Below are positions 8,888 through 18,574 of a stretch of DNA of 64,000 bases, piece after piece. The notes beneath the pieces are model-generated. The model saw nothing but the letters and a program-made list of their open reading frames with translations, did no database searches and had not been told where the DNA came from. The number at the start of each line of letters is the position of its first letter. The first letter of the stretch is position 1. The translations under genes and the position numbers were made by a program. The stretch spans positions 1-64,000 of the forward strand of contig NZ_MWWW01000008.1 of the NCBI RefSeq assembly GCF_002259745.1, written 5' to 3'. This DNA comes from Bifidobacterium myosotis. GTDB lineage: Bacteria > Actinomycetota > Actinomycetes > Actinomycetales > Bifidobacteriaceae.

Positions 8888-9096
8888 GGGACGAAACTAC
8901 GATTTGGTCGTTTTTGCAGTTCCGTCCCACAACATCGCGGCACGATGACGCGTGCAATCGTTTGCACGTTGCATCGTACCACCATGACAATCATAAAAAC
9001 CGCGGAAACAAGCCGTTTTTACCGCACCTTACAATCCACTCCTTCGGAGCCGCGTGGGACGAAACTGCAATAATGCCTTATTGCGCGTATCGTCCC
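8888..9096. repeat. Compound intergenic repeat, copy 1 (about 209 bp)
   Basis: It is bounded by two 41-bp GGGACG...CGTCCC units (8888-8928 and 9056-9096). The interior shares several blocks with the second copy at 36482-36688: CAATCGTTTGCA, ATCGT(A/C)CCA, CCGCGGAAACAAGCC and ACTCCTTC(G/A)GAGCCG. It is non-coding and lies in a 1.3-kb gap that otherwise holds a gene remnant and a hairpin. Confidence 0.8.
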
Positions 9097-9314
9097 GCGC
9101 ATGTTCCACATCGGACCGCACAGAACCCGCTAAAACCACTCCGCGAAACCGTCGGACCACAAATTCAAGCCACCACGCCGCATCCGACCGCCGAAATGCC
9201 AGTGGACCGCCCCACACACCACAACGCCTTACCACATCTAAGGCTGCAACATCGCACTCAAGACGGACTCATCACAACATCATGAACAGCAATACCGCAC
9301 ACAAACAAATATGA

Positions 9315-9376
9315 AACCGCACCCGACAATTGGCGAACCTGAAGTACTTCAGTTCGACCAATCGTCAGGTGCGGTT
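9315..9376. repeat. 62-bp imperfect palindrome
   Basis: The two 31-base arms are exactly centred on GAAGT|ACTTC (9345/9346). The outer arms AACCGCACC and GGTGCGGTT pair perfectly, as do the central bases TGAAGT/ACTTCA, with a few mismatches between. The ABC permease gene ends 126 bases away and reads toward it. It could be a strong hairpin or terminator, or a two-fold protein site. The stretch 9420-9500 next to it is a low-complexity CAGCCGCGCAGCC-type run. Confidence 0.65.
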
Positions 9377-9501
9377 CATCACAGGGACCTCCAGAGGCAC
9401 TGCTTATCCAAGCGCCCTCTTATCGGAGCAGCCGCGCAGCCGCGCAACACCGCAGCCACCTACAGCCGCGCAGCCACCCACAGCTGCACCGCGCAACAAC
9501 A

Positions 9502-12312
9502 TCACTCCGGGCTCTTGAGGGCACCGACCATGTCGATGCGGTCGAGCGACTTGTTCGTCGCCTTCTCCACGATCACCGTGAAGCCGAACGCCAGCAGCGC
9601 GGCGAGCGCGTAGCAGTACCAAGCCACATGCGGCACGATGTTCATGCCGGGCAGATTGAGCTGACCCAGCAGGAACCCAAGCAGACCACGACCGCACGGC
9701 AGACCGATCACAATGCCGATGGCGGCCAGCAGCAGCATCTCCTTATTGACGTAGCCATGCACCTCCTTCTTGCGGAAGCCCAATACCTTAATCGTCGCCA
9801 GCTCGCGTTCGCGTTCGGAGATGTTCGTGGAGGCGAGCGTGTAGAGCACCACCACCGCGAGGATCGCCGCCATGACCACGATGAAGCCGATCATCACGAA
9901 GAAGATGAGGAAGCTCTTGGTGAAGTCGCGCGTCTGCTTGGCGGTGCTCACCACCGTCAGGTACTCATCCTGTTCGGCCAGATCGTCGGCGAACGCGATC
10001 TGCGCGTCGTCGTCGCCCTTCACCTTGATGAGGTCGGCGTTGAGCGCGAGGTCCGTATCGTCATCCACATCGAACGCGGCCCGATAGGCGGCTTCGGACA
10101 TGACCACGATGTTGCCGGTGTAGTACTGGGCCACGCCGGTGACCTTCACCTGGGCGGTGTCCATCATCGCATCGGCGAGCTCGACCGTGCCGCCGGCGTC
10201 CAGACCGAAGGTCTTCGCGGCATTCGCGGTGACAATCGCCGCGGCCTCGCTCCCCTCGTCCAGCGCGATGGGCTGGCCGTCCGTCGTATGCAGGTCGAGA
10301 TAGCCGTCAAGCGACTCGCCATCCGGGATGACCATGAACTGCACGGTCAGCTTGCCGTCCTCGGCGGCCCCACCGTTACCGGTCTCACCAGAACCACTGT
10401 TACCGGAACCGCTCGAGCCACCGTTACCGCCAACGGCACCGCCCGCGGACAGCGTCGCGCTCTCCAGATGCAACGGGACCGACGACTCCACCGCATCGTC
10501 GCCGTCCAGCGCCTTCTGCGCCTTATCATGGTCGGCGGGCTTGGTCACGGCCATCACGTCGTAGGTGGCGATCTCGCCGAACTGGCGAGGCATCATCGTC
10601 ATCGCGGAGGAGGCCATGCCGAAGCCGGCGGTCATCAGCGCGGTGCATCCGAGCACGCCGATGATGACCATAAGCGCACGGGACTTGTAGCGGAACAGGT
10701 TGCGCGCGGTCACCTTGCCGAGGAAACTCAGATGATTCCAGACGAAACCGATGCGCTGCAGCACGATGGTCTTGCCGGCCTTCGGTGCCTTCGGACGCAG
10801 CAGTTCGGCCGGCTGGAGCCGCAGCGAGCCTGCGCACACGGCAATCGCGCTGCCGGTGATGAGCACGAGGAACAGCAGGATGCCGCCGATGCCGATACGC
10901 CAATCGATGATGAGCGGATAAGTCGGGATTACATAAAGGATATGCAGCATGCGCTTGGTGAACACGAACGGCAGCCCAGCCAGACCGATGAGGTCGCCGA
11001 CCACACCGCCCGCGAGCACCGCCGCGGACGAGTAGATGAGGTACTTGAGCATCGTCTCGCCGCGCGTGTAGCCAAGGGCCTTGTACGTGCCGATGAGCTG
11101 ACGGTCCTCCTCCACCATGCGCGCCACGGCGGTCAGGCTCACGAGAATCGCGATGACGAGGAACAGGATCGGGAACAGCTTGCCGAGACGCGAGATCATC
11201 TCGCTTTCGGTCTTGACGTCCTCGTAGCTGGCCAAGGCACTGCGGTCGCGGATGATCCAGTTGGCCTCCGGCAGGGCGTCGAGCTTCGATTCCAGCTGGG
11301 ATTCGGCGTCGGCGATCTTCTGCTCGGCGGCGGCCTTCATCGGGCTGCCGTCGGGCAGGGCCGCGATGGTTCGCTTCTGTTCATCCAGTTTGCTCTCGAC
11401 CGGCTCGCGCACGGCATCCTTGATGGCGTCGGTGCGGGCCTGTTCGCGGGATGATTGGATCTTCTCGATACCGGTCTGGGCCCGTTCGACCAGCGCCAGA
11501 TAATCGTCACCATACGTGTTGAGGTCGGCGGCGCCGTCCACGCTGATGAGCGCGGACGTGTACGGCGCGTCCGTCTCGGCCACGGCTTCGGGCGAGACGA
11601 ACAGCGGGTAGACGGTTTTGGCGCCGGAAATCAGTGCCATCGGGCCGGATGGGTTGACGATGTCGTTCGGATCAATGACGGTGCCGACGATGGTGTACTC
11701 GCCGGTCGAGAACGTGCCGGAATCGGATTCGCTCGACGCATCCGATGAATCAGCAAACGACGAATCGGAAATCAGCTGCGCCACGGACGTGGATTCGTCC
11801 AGCGTGAACGTGAGCGTATCCCCCAGCGCCTTGCCGCTGTCGGTCAGATACTGCTCGGTGACGGCGATCTCATGCGCCTTCTCCGGCAGACGGCCATCAG
11901 TCAGATATGGCTGGTCGAGCCCCTGATCGTTCAGCGCGGTCACGGTGGCGGACGACTGCTTGCCGTCGATCCGGGTGTATGCGCTGGCCGACCGCTGACC
12001 GGCGACCGCACCCACACCCTCGACGTCGGACAGGGCCTTAATGTCGTCATCGTCGAAGCCGAACGTGGAGACGATGCTCAGGTCGTGCATGTCGGTCTTG
12101 TCAAAGAAACCGTCGAGACCACCGCGCAGATCGTTGCTGATGGACGAAAGCGCGCCCATCATCATCACGCCGACCGCGACGATCACCGCGATCGCCGCGA
12201 ACCGCTTGCCGTTGGATGCGACGGCCCGCCAGGCGTCCTTGTAGAGCGCGGTGCGTTTCGCTCGCGCCCGACTCCCGGACCGCCGCTTCGCGTGCTGTTG
12301 TGCATGTGCCAT
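9502..12312 (-). CDS. ABC transporter permease, MacB/FtsX type
   Basis: About 936 residues. The N-terminal membrane helix (FAAIAVIVAVGVMMMGALSS) is followed by a large extracytoplasmic domain of about 330 residues with a coiled-coil-like stretch (VESKLDEQKRTIAALPD). The first FtsX domain begins near residue 385 (FPILFLVIAILVSLTAVARM, then LIGTYKALGYTRGETMLKYL). After a second external domain with a Gly/Ser-rich loop, a second FtsX domain ends the protein (ATIKVLGFRKKEVHGYVNKE). The duplicated LGY/LGF cytosolic loops are the usual coupling helices for the ATPase. ATG 12312 is chosen because AAAGGGG lies just upstream; a GTG at 12321 is also open. The gene starts 13 bp after the ATPase gene, so the two form an operon. 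Substrate is unknown; lipid, peptide or drug export are family options. Confidence 0.85.
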   Translation of the reverse strand: MAHAQQHAKRRSGSRARAKRTALYKDAWRAVASNGKRFAAIAVIVAVGVMMMGALSSISNDLRGGLDGFFDKTDMHDLSIVSTFGFDDDDIKALSDVEGVGAVAGQRSASAYTRIDGKQSSATVTALNDQGLDQPYLTDGRLPEKAHEIAVTEQYLTDSGKALGDTLTFTLDESTSVAQLISDSSFADSSDASSESDSGTFSTGEYTIVGTVIDPNDIVNPSGPMALISGAKTVYPLFVSPEAVAETDAPYTSALISVDGAADLNTYGDDYLALVERAQTGIEKIQSSREQARTDAIKDAVREPVESKLDEQKRTIAALPDGSPMKAAAEQKIADAESQLESKLDALPEANWIIRDRSALASYEDVKTESEMISRLGKLFPILFLVIAILVSLTAVARMVEEDRQLIGTYKALGYTRGETMLKYLIYSSAAVLAGGVVGDLIGLAGLPFVFTKRMLHILYVIPTYPLIIDWRIGIGGILLFLVLITGSAIAVCAGSLRLQPAELLRPKAPKAGKTIVLQRIGFVWNHLSFLGKVTARNLFRYKSRALMVIIGVLGCTALMTAGFGMASSAMTMMPRQFGEIATYDVMAVTKPADHDKAQKALDGDDAVESSVPLHLESATLSAGGAVGGNGGSSGSGNSGSGETGNGGAAEDGKLTVQFMVIPDGESLDGYLDLHTTDGQPIALDEGSEAAAIVTANAAKTFGLDAGGTVELADAMMDTAQVKVTGVAQYYTGNIVVMSEAAYRAAFDVDDDTDLALNADLIKVKGDDDAQIAFADDLAEQDEYLTVVSTAKQTRDFTKSFLIFFVMIGFIVVMAAILAVVVLYTLASTNISERERELATIKVLGFRKKEVHGYVNKEMLLLAAIGIVIGLPCGRGLLGFLLGQLNLPGMNIVPHVAWYCYALAALLAFGFTVIVEKATNKSLDRIDMVGALKSPE

Positions 12313-12325
12313 AGCGTTCACCCCT

Positions 12326-13027
12326 TTACCATTCGATGTCCGCGATGGGCGTCGGGTTGGCGTTCGTCGTGATTTCGGTGACCTTGCCGGAGCGGAAGCG
12401 GATCAGGCGGTCGCCCATCGGCGCGAGGGCGGAATTGTGGGTCACCAGCGCCACGGTGATGCCGCGGTCGCGGCAGGCGTCCTGCAACAGCTGGAGGATC
12501 TGCTTGCCGGTGTTGTAGTCGAGTGCGCCGGTAGGCTCGTCGCACAGCAGCAGCTTCGGGTTCTTGGCGAGCGCGCGGGCGATGGCGACGCGCTGCTGCT
12601 CGCCGCCGGAGAGCTGCGCCGGGAAGTTGCCGAGACGGTCGCCGAGTCCGACTTTCTCCAAGGTCTCGCGGGCATCGAGCGCGTCGGGGCAGATCTGCGA
12701 GGCGAGCTCCACATTCTCCAGGGCAGTGAGGTTGGGCACGAGGTTGTAGAACTGGAAGACGAAGCCGACGTCGAACCGGCGGTAATCGGTGAGTTCCGCC
12801 TCGCTGGCCTTGACGATGTCCTTGCCGTCGATGGCGACGGTGCCCGAAGTCGCGCGGTCCATGCCGCCGAGGATGTTGAGCGTGGTGGACTTGCCGGCGC
12901 CGGATGCGCCGAGGATGATGGCGAGCTCGCCCCGCTCGATGTCGAAGGTGGCGTGGTTAAGCGCCAGAACGGCCGATTCTCCGCTGCCGTACTGACGTAC
13001 GACGTCATGGAATTCCAGGAATGACAT
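12326..13027 (-). CDS. ABC transporter ATP-binding protein, MacB/LolD type
   Basis: 233 residues, the usual length for this group. The Walker [10 protein letters not shown] is near residue 41, the Q-loop [18 protein letters not shown] near 90, the signature [16 protein letters not shown] near 142, the Walker [13 protein letters not shown] near 163 and the switch histidine in VALVTHN near 195. The FxFQxxNLxPxLTAxENV string is characteristic of ATPases paired with FtsX-like permeases. It couples ATP hydrolysis to the downstream permease. The start ATG 13027 has a weak GAGAGGAA ribosome site. It is transcribed divergently from a TetR gene 136 bp away, which is the likely regulator of this exporter. 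Confidence 0.93.
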   Translation of the reverse strand: MSFLEFHDVVRQYGSGESAVLALNHATFDIERGELAIILGASGAGKSTTLNILGGMDRATSGTVAIDGKDIVKASEAELTDYRRFDVGFVFQFYNLVPNLTALENVELASQICPDALDARETLEKVGLGDRLGNFPAQLSGGEQQRVAIARALAKNPKLLLCDEPTGALDYNTGKQILQLLQDACRDRGITVALVTHNSALAPMGDRLIRFRSGKVTEITTNANPTPIADIEW

Positions 13028-13054
13028 GGTGGTTGGTTCCTCTCGTTAATCACT

Positions 13055-13067
13055 CGACACTATGTCG
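13055..13067. promoter_or_regulatory. Small palindrome in the exporter/TetR divergent region
   Basis: CGACA (13055-13059) and TGTCG (13063-13067) form a perfect inverted repeat with a CTA centre, between the divergent ABC ATPase and TetR genes. It is a plausible but short operator. Confidence 0.35.
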
Positions 13068-13163
13068 TCGGATAACACGATAATGAGGTCATCGCCGTAC
13101 ATCAATCAACAATTTCCCAGAATCTATCGAGCGATTCATACGAATCACCAAGGAGCGCACCTC

Positions 13164-13823
13164 ATGGCCAAGAAGAACCCGGAACTGACCGGTCAGACCA
13201 TCCGCAATATCAAGGAGGCGTTTTGGAAACTCTACGAGGAGAAGCCCATCGAGAAGATCAGCGTCAAGCAGATCACCGACCTGGCTGGCTACAACCGCGC
13301 CACGTTCTACCTGTACTTCTCCTCGGTGCGTGACGTGCGTGACCAAATCGAGGAAGACCTACTCGCCCAGCGCAACGCGATGCTCAACGCATCGATGCAT
13401 GACGGCAAACTTGCCATCACCCCGGAACTGACGGATGTGCCCATGACGCTGTTCCGCTACGGCAGGGTGCTGCTCGGCCCGCATGGCGACCCGAAGTTCG
13501 TGGAGCGCGCCGAGGAGAGCGTCTGGCCGTACATCCAGCCGACTCTCTTCCCCGACACGCCGGACATCGGGGACATCAGCGACCCGCAGGAGCGCCGGCG
13601 GCTGGAACTGCTCAAGCATTTCTACCTCTCGGGCATCCTCGGCATGTTCCGCGCGGCGCTCAACAACCCTGACCTCATCAACCCCACCGAAATCGGCCGG
13701 TTCATGTCCGAGGAGCTCCTCCCCCGCATCGCACCGCGGGGCACGGGCGCTGGCGCTGGCGCTGGCGCTGGCGAAAGCCAAACATCCAAGCCCAACGAGC
13801 GCGCCGAAAGCGCCCGCGCATAA
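13164..13823 (+). CDS. TetR/AcrR family transcriptional regulator
   Basis: About 219 residues. The N-terminal helix-turn-helix covers about residues 10-58 (QTIRNIKEAFWKLYEEKP, EKISVKQITDLAGYNRATFY, then LYFSSVRDVRDQI). The C-terminal ligand domain is divergent. ATG 13164 has AAGGAG 8 bases upstream; the open frame extends back to 13062 without a ribosome site. The C-terminus contains four Gly-Ala pairs encoded by a perfect GGCGCT hexamer run (about 13747-13772), a possible slippage site that would change length without shifting frame. Divergent placement next to the FtsX-type exporter suggests it represses that operon in response to an exported compound, as is common in the family. Confidence 0.88.
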   Translation: MAKKNPELTGQTIRNIKEAFWKLYEEKPIEKISVKQITDLAGYNRATFYLYFSSVRDVRDQIEEDLLAQRNAMLNASMHDGKLAITPELTDVPMTLFRYGRVLLGPHGDPKFVERAEESVWPYIQPTLFPDTPDIGDISDPQERRRLELLKHFYLSGILGMFRAALNNPDLINPTEIGRFMSEELLPRIAPRGTGAGAGAGAGESQTSKPNERAESARA

Positions 13824-13845
13824 CCGGAGCGAAAAACCAACCTCA

Positions 13846-13936
13846 ATCTTCACTTTTCACAAGAGAAGATTCACATCAATCTTCATCTCCAGCGAGTGAA
13901 GATAGGATATAATCTTTACTGTCAGCAAATGAAGAT
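13846..13936 (+). promoter_or_regulatory. Promoter region with five TGAAGAT/ATCTTCA boxes
   Basis: Within 91 bp the same heptamer appears in both orientations: ATCTTCAC at 13846, a variant GAAGATT around 13865, ATCTTCA at 13879, GTGAAGAT at 13896 and ATGAAGAT at 13929. A consensus TATAAT (13908-13913) lies between the last two, 33 bases before the ATPase start. The arrangement of repeated sites flanking the -10 looks like a regulator-binding array. Confidence 0.6.
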
Positions 13937-13946
13937 GGAGAGCATT

Positions 13947-15314
13947 ATGTCGTTGTCATCGTTGATCGCCGAATATCTCGACTTTCGAGTCCCCGAATAC
14001 ATTGAACGCGACAGCGCATCCATCGAGGTTCCCGAACCGGCGCGCAACAATGTGATCTACACCATCACCGGCGTACGACGATGCGGCAAAACCTATGCCA
14101 TGTACCAGCTCATGGACCGGCTTATCGCCGCCGGAGTTCCGCGTACAAAGCTGTTCCACTTCTCATTCGACGACGAACGCATCATGCCGTTCACCGACCA
14201 CACGCTCGCCGACCTTCTCGATACCTATTACCGCATGGTGCCTGACGCTTTGGATGGCTGCTATCTTCTTTTCGACGAGATTCAAGAGGCTCCATATTGG
14301 ACGAACTTTATCCGACGCGTAGCCGAACAGCATAACGTCACTATTGTGCTCACCGGTTCCTCATCGAAGTTGCTGTCCTCGGACATCCCGACGAATTTCC
14401 GTGGGCGCTCACTATCAAGGGAGATGTGGCCTCTGAGCTTCAGGGAATACTGCCTATTCCATGGCATTTCCACAACGAGCGTCGCCGGCGAATACCCTGC
14501 GAACACGCGAAGGCCGTTGCAATCCGCATGCAACGACTATCTCAACACCGGAGGATTCCCCGCAGTGCAACGCATGGGCACGCTCGACCGCATGCGTATG
14601 CTGCAAGGATATGCCGATGAGATTGTCACCAAGGACGTTCTGGAACGATTCGGCACCACATCCCTGCGCGTTGCCACACGATTCTCCCGCAATGCGTTAC
14701 GGTCCACAGGACTCAAATTCTCCGTCAACGCGCAGGTCAAAGCGATGCGAAGCATGCAGGTACCTGTCTCCGGTGGCAAACTGTATGATTTGATGGATGA
14801 TTTCGAAGATGCGCACCTGCTGTTTAAGGTAGGCGACTTCACACTTTCCATACGGGACAATCCCAAGACCCCGTACAAGGTGTACTCCGTGGACCCCGGA
14901 CTCTCCCTCGCGGTGGCCCCGGCCAATCATCTCGACCTCGGACAACGACTGGAGACGGCGGTATTCGTCGAACTCAAACGACGTTACGGCGACAACAGAA
15001 CCAATACCATCGCCTCGTATTCAGCCGTCAATTGTCCGGAAGTGGACTTCATCGTCGGAGACGAGGCGATCGGAGAGCCGTATCAGCTGATTCAGGTCGC
15101 CGCGCAGACCGGCATCGACCGTACTGCGGTCACGGACTTCGGCGATCAATCATTAAGCGACAAGTTCCGCAGTGAAATCGGCAATCTATCAGCAGCGATG
15201 AGCAATACCGGGTTGAACCACGGCACCCTCATCTCACTAGACGAGGAAGGTGAAATCACCGTGCCAACGGGAACCATCGAAGTGATTCCCGCATGGCGAT
15301 GGTTCCTGCAATGA
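13947..15314 (+). CDS. AAA+ ATPase with DUF4143 domain
   Basis: About 455 residues. The N-terminal AAA domain has Walker A GVRRCGKT (about residue 44), a Walker B-like LLFDEIQEAP (about 110) and a sensor stretch VLTGSSSKLL. The C-terminal DUF4143 part shows NDYLNTGGFPAV and, near the end, YSVDPGLSL and a PEVDFIVGDE strand with an endonuclease-like look. ATPases of this type are abundant in anaerobes and bifidobacteria, often in many copies, with no settled function; links to mobile elements or toxin-like roles have been suggested. The ATG at 13947 follows GGAG 6 bases upstream, which is better than the in-frame ATG at 13896. It converges with hsdR, with 65 bp between stops. An unusual repeat-rich promoter precedes it. 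Confidence 0.85.
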   Translation: MSLSSLIAEYLDFRVPEYIERDSASIEVPEPARNNVIYTITGVRRCGKTYAMYQLMDRLIAAGVPRTKLFHFSFDDERIMPFTDHTLADLLDTYYRMVPDALDGCYLLFDEIQEAPYWTNFIRRVAEQHNVTIVLTGSSSKLLSSDIPTNFRGRSLSREMWPLSFREYCLFHGISTTSVAGEYPANTRRPLQSACNDYLNTGGFPAVQRMGTLDRMRMLQGYADEIVTKDVLERFGTTSLRVATRFSRNALRSTGLKFSVNAQVKAMRSMQVPVSGGKLYDLMDDFEDAHLLFKVGDFTLSIRDNPKTPYKVYSVDPGLSLAVAPANHLDLGQRLETAVFVELKRRYGDNRTNTIASYSAVNCPEVDFIVGDEAIGEPYQLIQVAAQTGIDRTAVTDFGDQSLSDKFRSEIGNLSAAMSNTGLNHGTLISLDEEGEITVPTGTIEVIPAWRWFLQ

Positions 15315-15379
15315 ACCTCATATAATCGGCATCCGCCCCTGCTACTGTCATGACTTGGTGATTCCAGACAAAGCATGAG

Positions 15380-18300
15380 CTACCTATCATGTGATTTGTA
15401 ATTCGTCGCCTGCGCCATCACCTTGTCGAACACTTCCTCATTCCATTCCGGCGGATAGCCGTTCTGGTACAGCAAAACGGTCAGATCCATGTCGAGTGCG
15501 TTCTTGATGTCGTCGCGGGTCGACCAGTCGGCGTATCGGGATTTGTCATCCACCAGTTTTCGAATCTCCTGTGCCAGAAAACGACATTTCTCCTCTTCAT
15601 AGGGGAATCCATGGTCGTCACGCACTTTGACCAAGATGTCGTAGAACGCTTTCTCCTCATAGGTAAGGCCAAGCGACTCAAATGACTGCCTGTCTTTGTC
15701 GAGATCCTTGAGCAGATCAAGCAGCTGGTCGGACAGATCGTTGACGAAGTCGGAGACCGTGTCACTGACGAACTGAAGGTTGTCGCGGGTGTTGTATGCA
15801 TCCACGATTTTCTGGAGGCGTTCGCCAAATTCCACGGCCTTGACATTATTTGTCCGTCTATAGTCGCGTATGCTCCTCTGCAAGAGCTTGAGCAGGGCAT
15901 TGAACTTGGTGACTGGCAGTTTGACCTTCGCAAGATTCTGGGCGAATTCCTCACTGAAGATATTGCCCCCATCAGGCAACTGCTGTGCGATCACTACGTT
16001 TTCGACGCCGGTGCAGGAGATTGCCTGTTTGACCATATCCTCGACCACGGCGTTCATGATATCGGCGTCAGGGGCATCGCCGATCGTCTGCTTGTGGATG
16101 ACGGAGCGAATTGCGAGATAGAACTGCGCAGTTGCCGTTTCCTTATCTGCCAGTTCGCCAGATGGCGCGCAAATATCGTAGGCCTGCTTCAGGATGCGAC
16201 TGGCATGCATGAACCGGTTCTCGCGGTCCTTCACCGTCTGCACGAATTCGGCTGCCCGGTTCAAGCAGTCCAATCGTTCCATCGGTGCGCCAACGAAAAA
16301 TGGTCTGGTATCAAACCCGTACAAGATGTCTTTGAGGATGGACAGCTGGTTGCGGAATATGCCCAACGTCACCTGAAGCTCCTGCACCGGGTCGCCGCCA
16401 TCATCCCCATATGCCTTGATGGCCTGCTCCATATTGTTTTTAATGCCGATGTAGTCCACCACAAGCCCCTGATACTTACCTTGGTAGACACGGTTGACTC
16501 GCGAGATGGTCTGGATAAGGGTGTGCTTCTGCAAGGGCTTGTCAACGTACATGACCGACAGGCAGGGCACATCGAATCCGGTAATCCACATGTCCACCAC
16601 GATGGCGATGCGGAAGTTCGATTGAGGATTCTTGAACTGCTTGTCGAGCATTTTACGATGATCCTTGGTGCCGCACAGATTATAGAGTTCCGGCTCATCG
16701 TCGGCTCCGCGCGTGGCGACAAGGTTCATTGCAGGCAGTGCTACGAGATTCTCTTTCTGCTCCTTGGTGAGTTCCGTGCCCGATGGAGCCTTTGCGGGCT
16801 TCCCCCATTCGGAACGAAGCGCAAGAATTTCCTTGTAGAGCTTGTAGGCGTGCTGCCGATTGGAACATACGACCATGGCCTTTTGCACGACGGCGGGCTT
16901 TGCGGCGCACAGAGCCTCGTAATGTTCCACAAGGTCCTTGGCAAGTTTGCTCAACCTGGCCGGGTTCTCCAGAATCACCGACAGTGCGCTCATGGCGCGC
17001 TGGCTTTCCTCGATCTGCTGCGGGGTCGAGCCTTCCACAGCACATTGCTCATAGTATTCCTGTATTTTTTTGGTCTGCTCTTCGGACAGCTGGATGCGAG
17101 CGAGCCGTGGTTCATAGTTGATGGGCACGGTGATGCCATCGTCAGTGGATTGCCGCATGGTGTATCGGTCGACGACGGGACCGAATACTGCAAGCGTCTC
17201 ATCGATGGGAGTGCCGGTGAAACCGCAATAAGTGGCATTGGGGAAACTGTCGCGCAGATATTTGGCGAAGCCGTAGGTGGTGAACACGCCTTCATCGGTA
17301 CGTTTGAATTTTGCGTTGACACCTGTTTGGGTTCGGTGGGCCTCGTCGGAAATGCAGATGATATTGCTACGATCAGAGAGTAGCCCCGTCGATTCGCAGA
17401 ATTTCTGGATGGTGGTGATGTAGACGCCGCCACTTTCCTTGCCTTTGAGGGTTTGTGAAAGATCGACGCGTGTCTCGATGCTGCGGACGTCATTGTCGTG
17501 CAGATAGGTCTTGGCGCTCTCGAACACCGCGGAGGTCTGGTTGTCCAAGTCTTCTCGGTCCACGATGACGATGATGGTGGGATTACCGAGCAGTTTGCTC
17601 CGGCGCAACATCATGAGTCTGCTGAGGAACAGCATCGTGTAGGTTTTGCCACATCCCGTCGCACCGAAATAAGTTCCGCCCTTGCCATCACCTCCGAAGC
17701 CTTCCCGCTGGAGATGATGACAAATACTGCTGAGCATAAGCTCAGCACCGAAGAACTGCGGATAACGGCATACGATGGCCGTCTTGACCGCATCACCGTC
17801 CGGATAGAAGATGAAGTCGCGAATGATGGACACCAGACGTTCCGGAGCCAGCGCGCCTTCGATAAGCGTATCCAGCGAGCTGATGCCGTCCATACTCTTG
17901 CCGTCATGGTCTCTTCTACGCCACGCGTAGAAGTACTCATATGGAGTGAAGATGGTGCCCATACGGTTGTTCGCGCCGTCACTGATGACGGCAAGGCAGC
18001 AGTAACGCATGAGATTGGGAATACCCCGGTTGTAGCGGATGGTGATTTGCTCCCACGCATCGTGAATGGTGGTGTCCTCTTTGATTGCCGATTTGAACTC
18101 GCAAATGACCAGAGGGATGCCGTTGATGAACAGCAGCACATCAGGCCGACGGCGCTCGGAGCCTTGCACAGTGAATTGGTTGACGGCCTTGAAGATGTTG
18201 AACCGCTGCTCGTCATAGTCGATGTATTCGATATGCACGGCAGGTTGTGCGGGATCGTCGCGCGTCAGGTCGAATCCTTCGTTGATAAGGCGGAACGTGC

Positions 18301-18565
18301 GTCGATTGCCATCGTACAGAGGCGTGTCCTGTATGTACCGGAGCCGGTTGATGATCTGTTCGATTTCGGATTCGCTGAGCTGCAGGTCAGCATACCGGTT
18401 GTGTAGATATGCCTTCAGATCGTCAATGAGAAGAACTTCGCTCAGGTCGCGTTGCATGCCACGACCGTCCACATGCTCATAGGATTGCCGCTCCAGCTTG
18501 CCGATGATCGCCTGTTCGAGATCATCCTCAGTGAATTTGCCGTTGCCCTGCGCGGAGCCTCCCAT
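15380..18565 (-). CDS. hsdR: Type I restriction endonuclease subunit R
   Basis: 1061 residues, the normal size. The N-terminal nuclease fold has the PD-(D/E)xK pattern in PDVLLFINGIPLVICEFKS (about residues 138-156). The SF2 helicase motor follows: Walker A GATGCGKT (about 303), DEAH in ISDEAHRTQ (about 406), motif III GFTGTPI (about 447), then MWITGFDVPCLSVMYVDKP and QTISRVNR toward the C-terminal side. The last 300 residues are the usual helical region contacting the methylase. It cleaves unmethylated DNA after translocation, as a complex with HsdM and HsdS. The ATG at 18565 has TAAGGAGG upstream and lies 9 bp after hsdS, so it is the third gene of the operon hsdM-hsdS-hsdR. Confidence 0.95.
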   Translation of the reverse strand: MGGSAQGNGKFTEDDLEQAIIGKLERQSYEHVDGRGMQRDLSEVLLIDDLKAYLHNRYADLQLSESEIEQIINRLRYIQDTPLYDGNRRTFRLINEGFDLTRDDPAQPAVHIEYIDYDEQRFNIFKAVNQFTVQGSERRRPDVLLFINGIPLVICEFKSAIKEDTTIHDAWEQITIRYNRGIPNLMRYCCLAVISDGANNRMGTIFTPYEYFYAWRRRDHDGKSMDGISSLDTLIEGALAPERLVSIIRDFIFYPDGDAVKTAIVCRYPQFFGAELMLSSICHHLQREGFGGDGKGGTYFGATGCGKTYTMLFLSRLMMLRRSKLLGNPTIIVIVDREDLDNQTSAVFESAKTYLHDNDVRSIETRVDLSQTLKGKESGGVYITTIQKFCESTGLLSDRSNIICISDEAHRTQTGVNAKFKRTDEGVFTTYGFAKYLRDSFPNATYCGFTGTPIDETLAVFGPVVDRYTMRQSTDDGITVPINYEPRLARIQLSEEQTKKIQEYYEQCAVEGSTPQQIEESQRAMSALSVILENPARLSKLAKDLVEHYEALCAAKPAVVQKAMVVCSNRQHAYKLYKEILALRSEWGKPAKAPSGTELTKEQKENLVALPAMNLVATRGADDEPELYNLCGTKDHRKMLDKQFKNPQSNFRIAIVVDMWITGFDVPCLSVMYVDKPLQKHTLIQTISRVNRVYQGKYQGLVVDYIGIKNNMEQAIKAYGDDGGDPVQELQVTLGIFRNQLSILKDILYGFDTRPFFVGAPMERLDCLNRAAEFVQTVKDRENRFMHASRILKQAYDICAPSGELADKETATAQFYLAIRSVIHKQTIGDAPDADIMNAVVEDMVKQAISCTGVENVVIAQQLPDGGNIFSEEFAQNLAKVKLPVTKFNALLKLLQRSIRDYRRTNNVKAVEFGERLQKIVDAYNTRDNLQFVSDTVSDFVNDLSDQLLDLLKDLDKDRQSFESLGLTYEEKAFYDILVKVRDDHGFPYEEEKCRFLAQEIRKLVDDKSRYADWSTRDDIKNALDMDLTVLLYQNGYPPEWNEEVFDKVMAQATNYKSHDR

Positions 18566-18574
18566 ACGTCCTCC

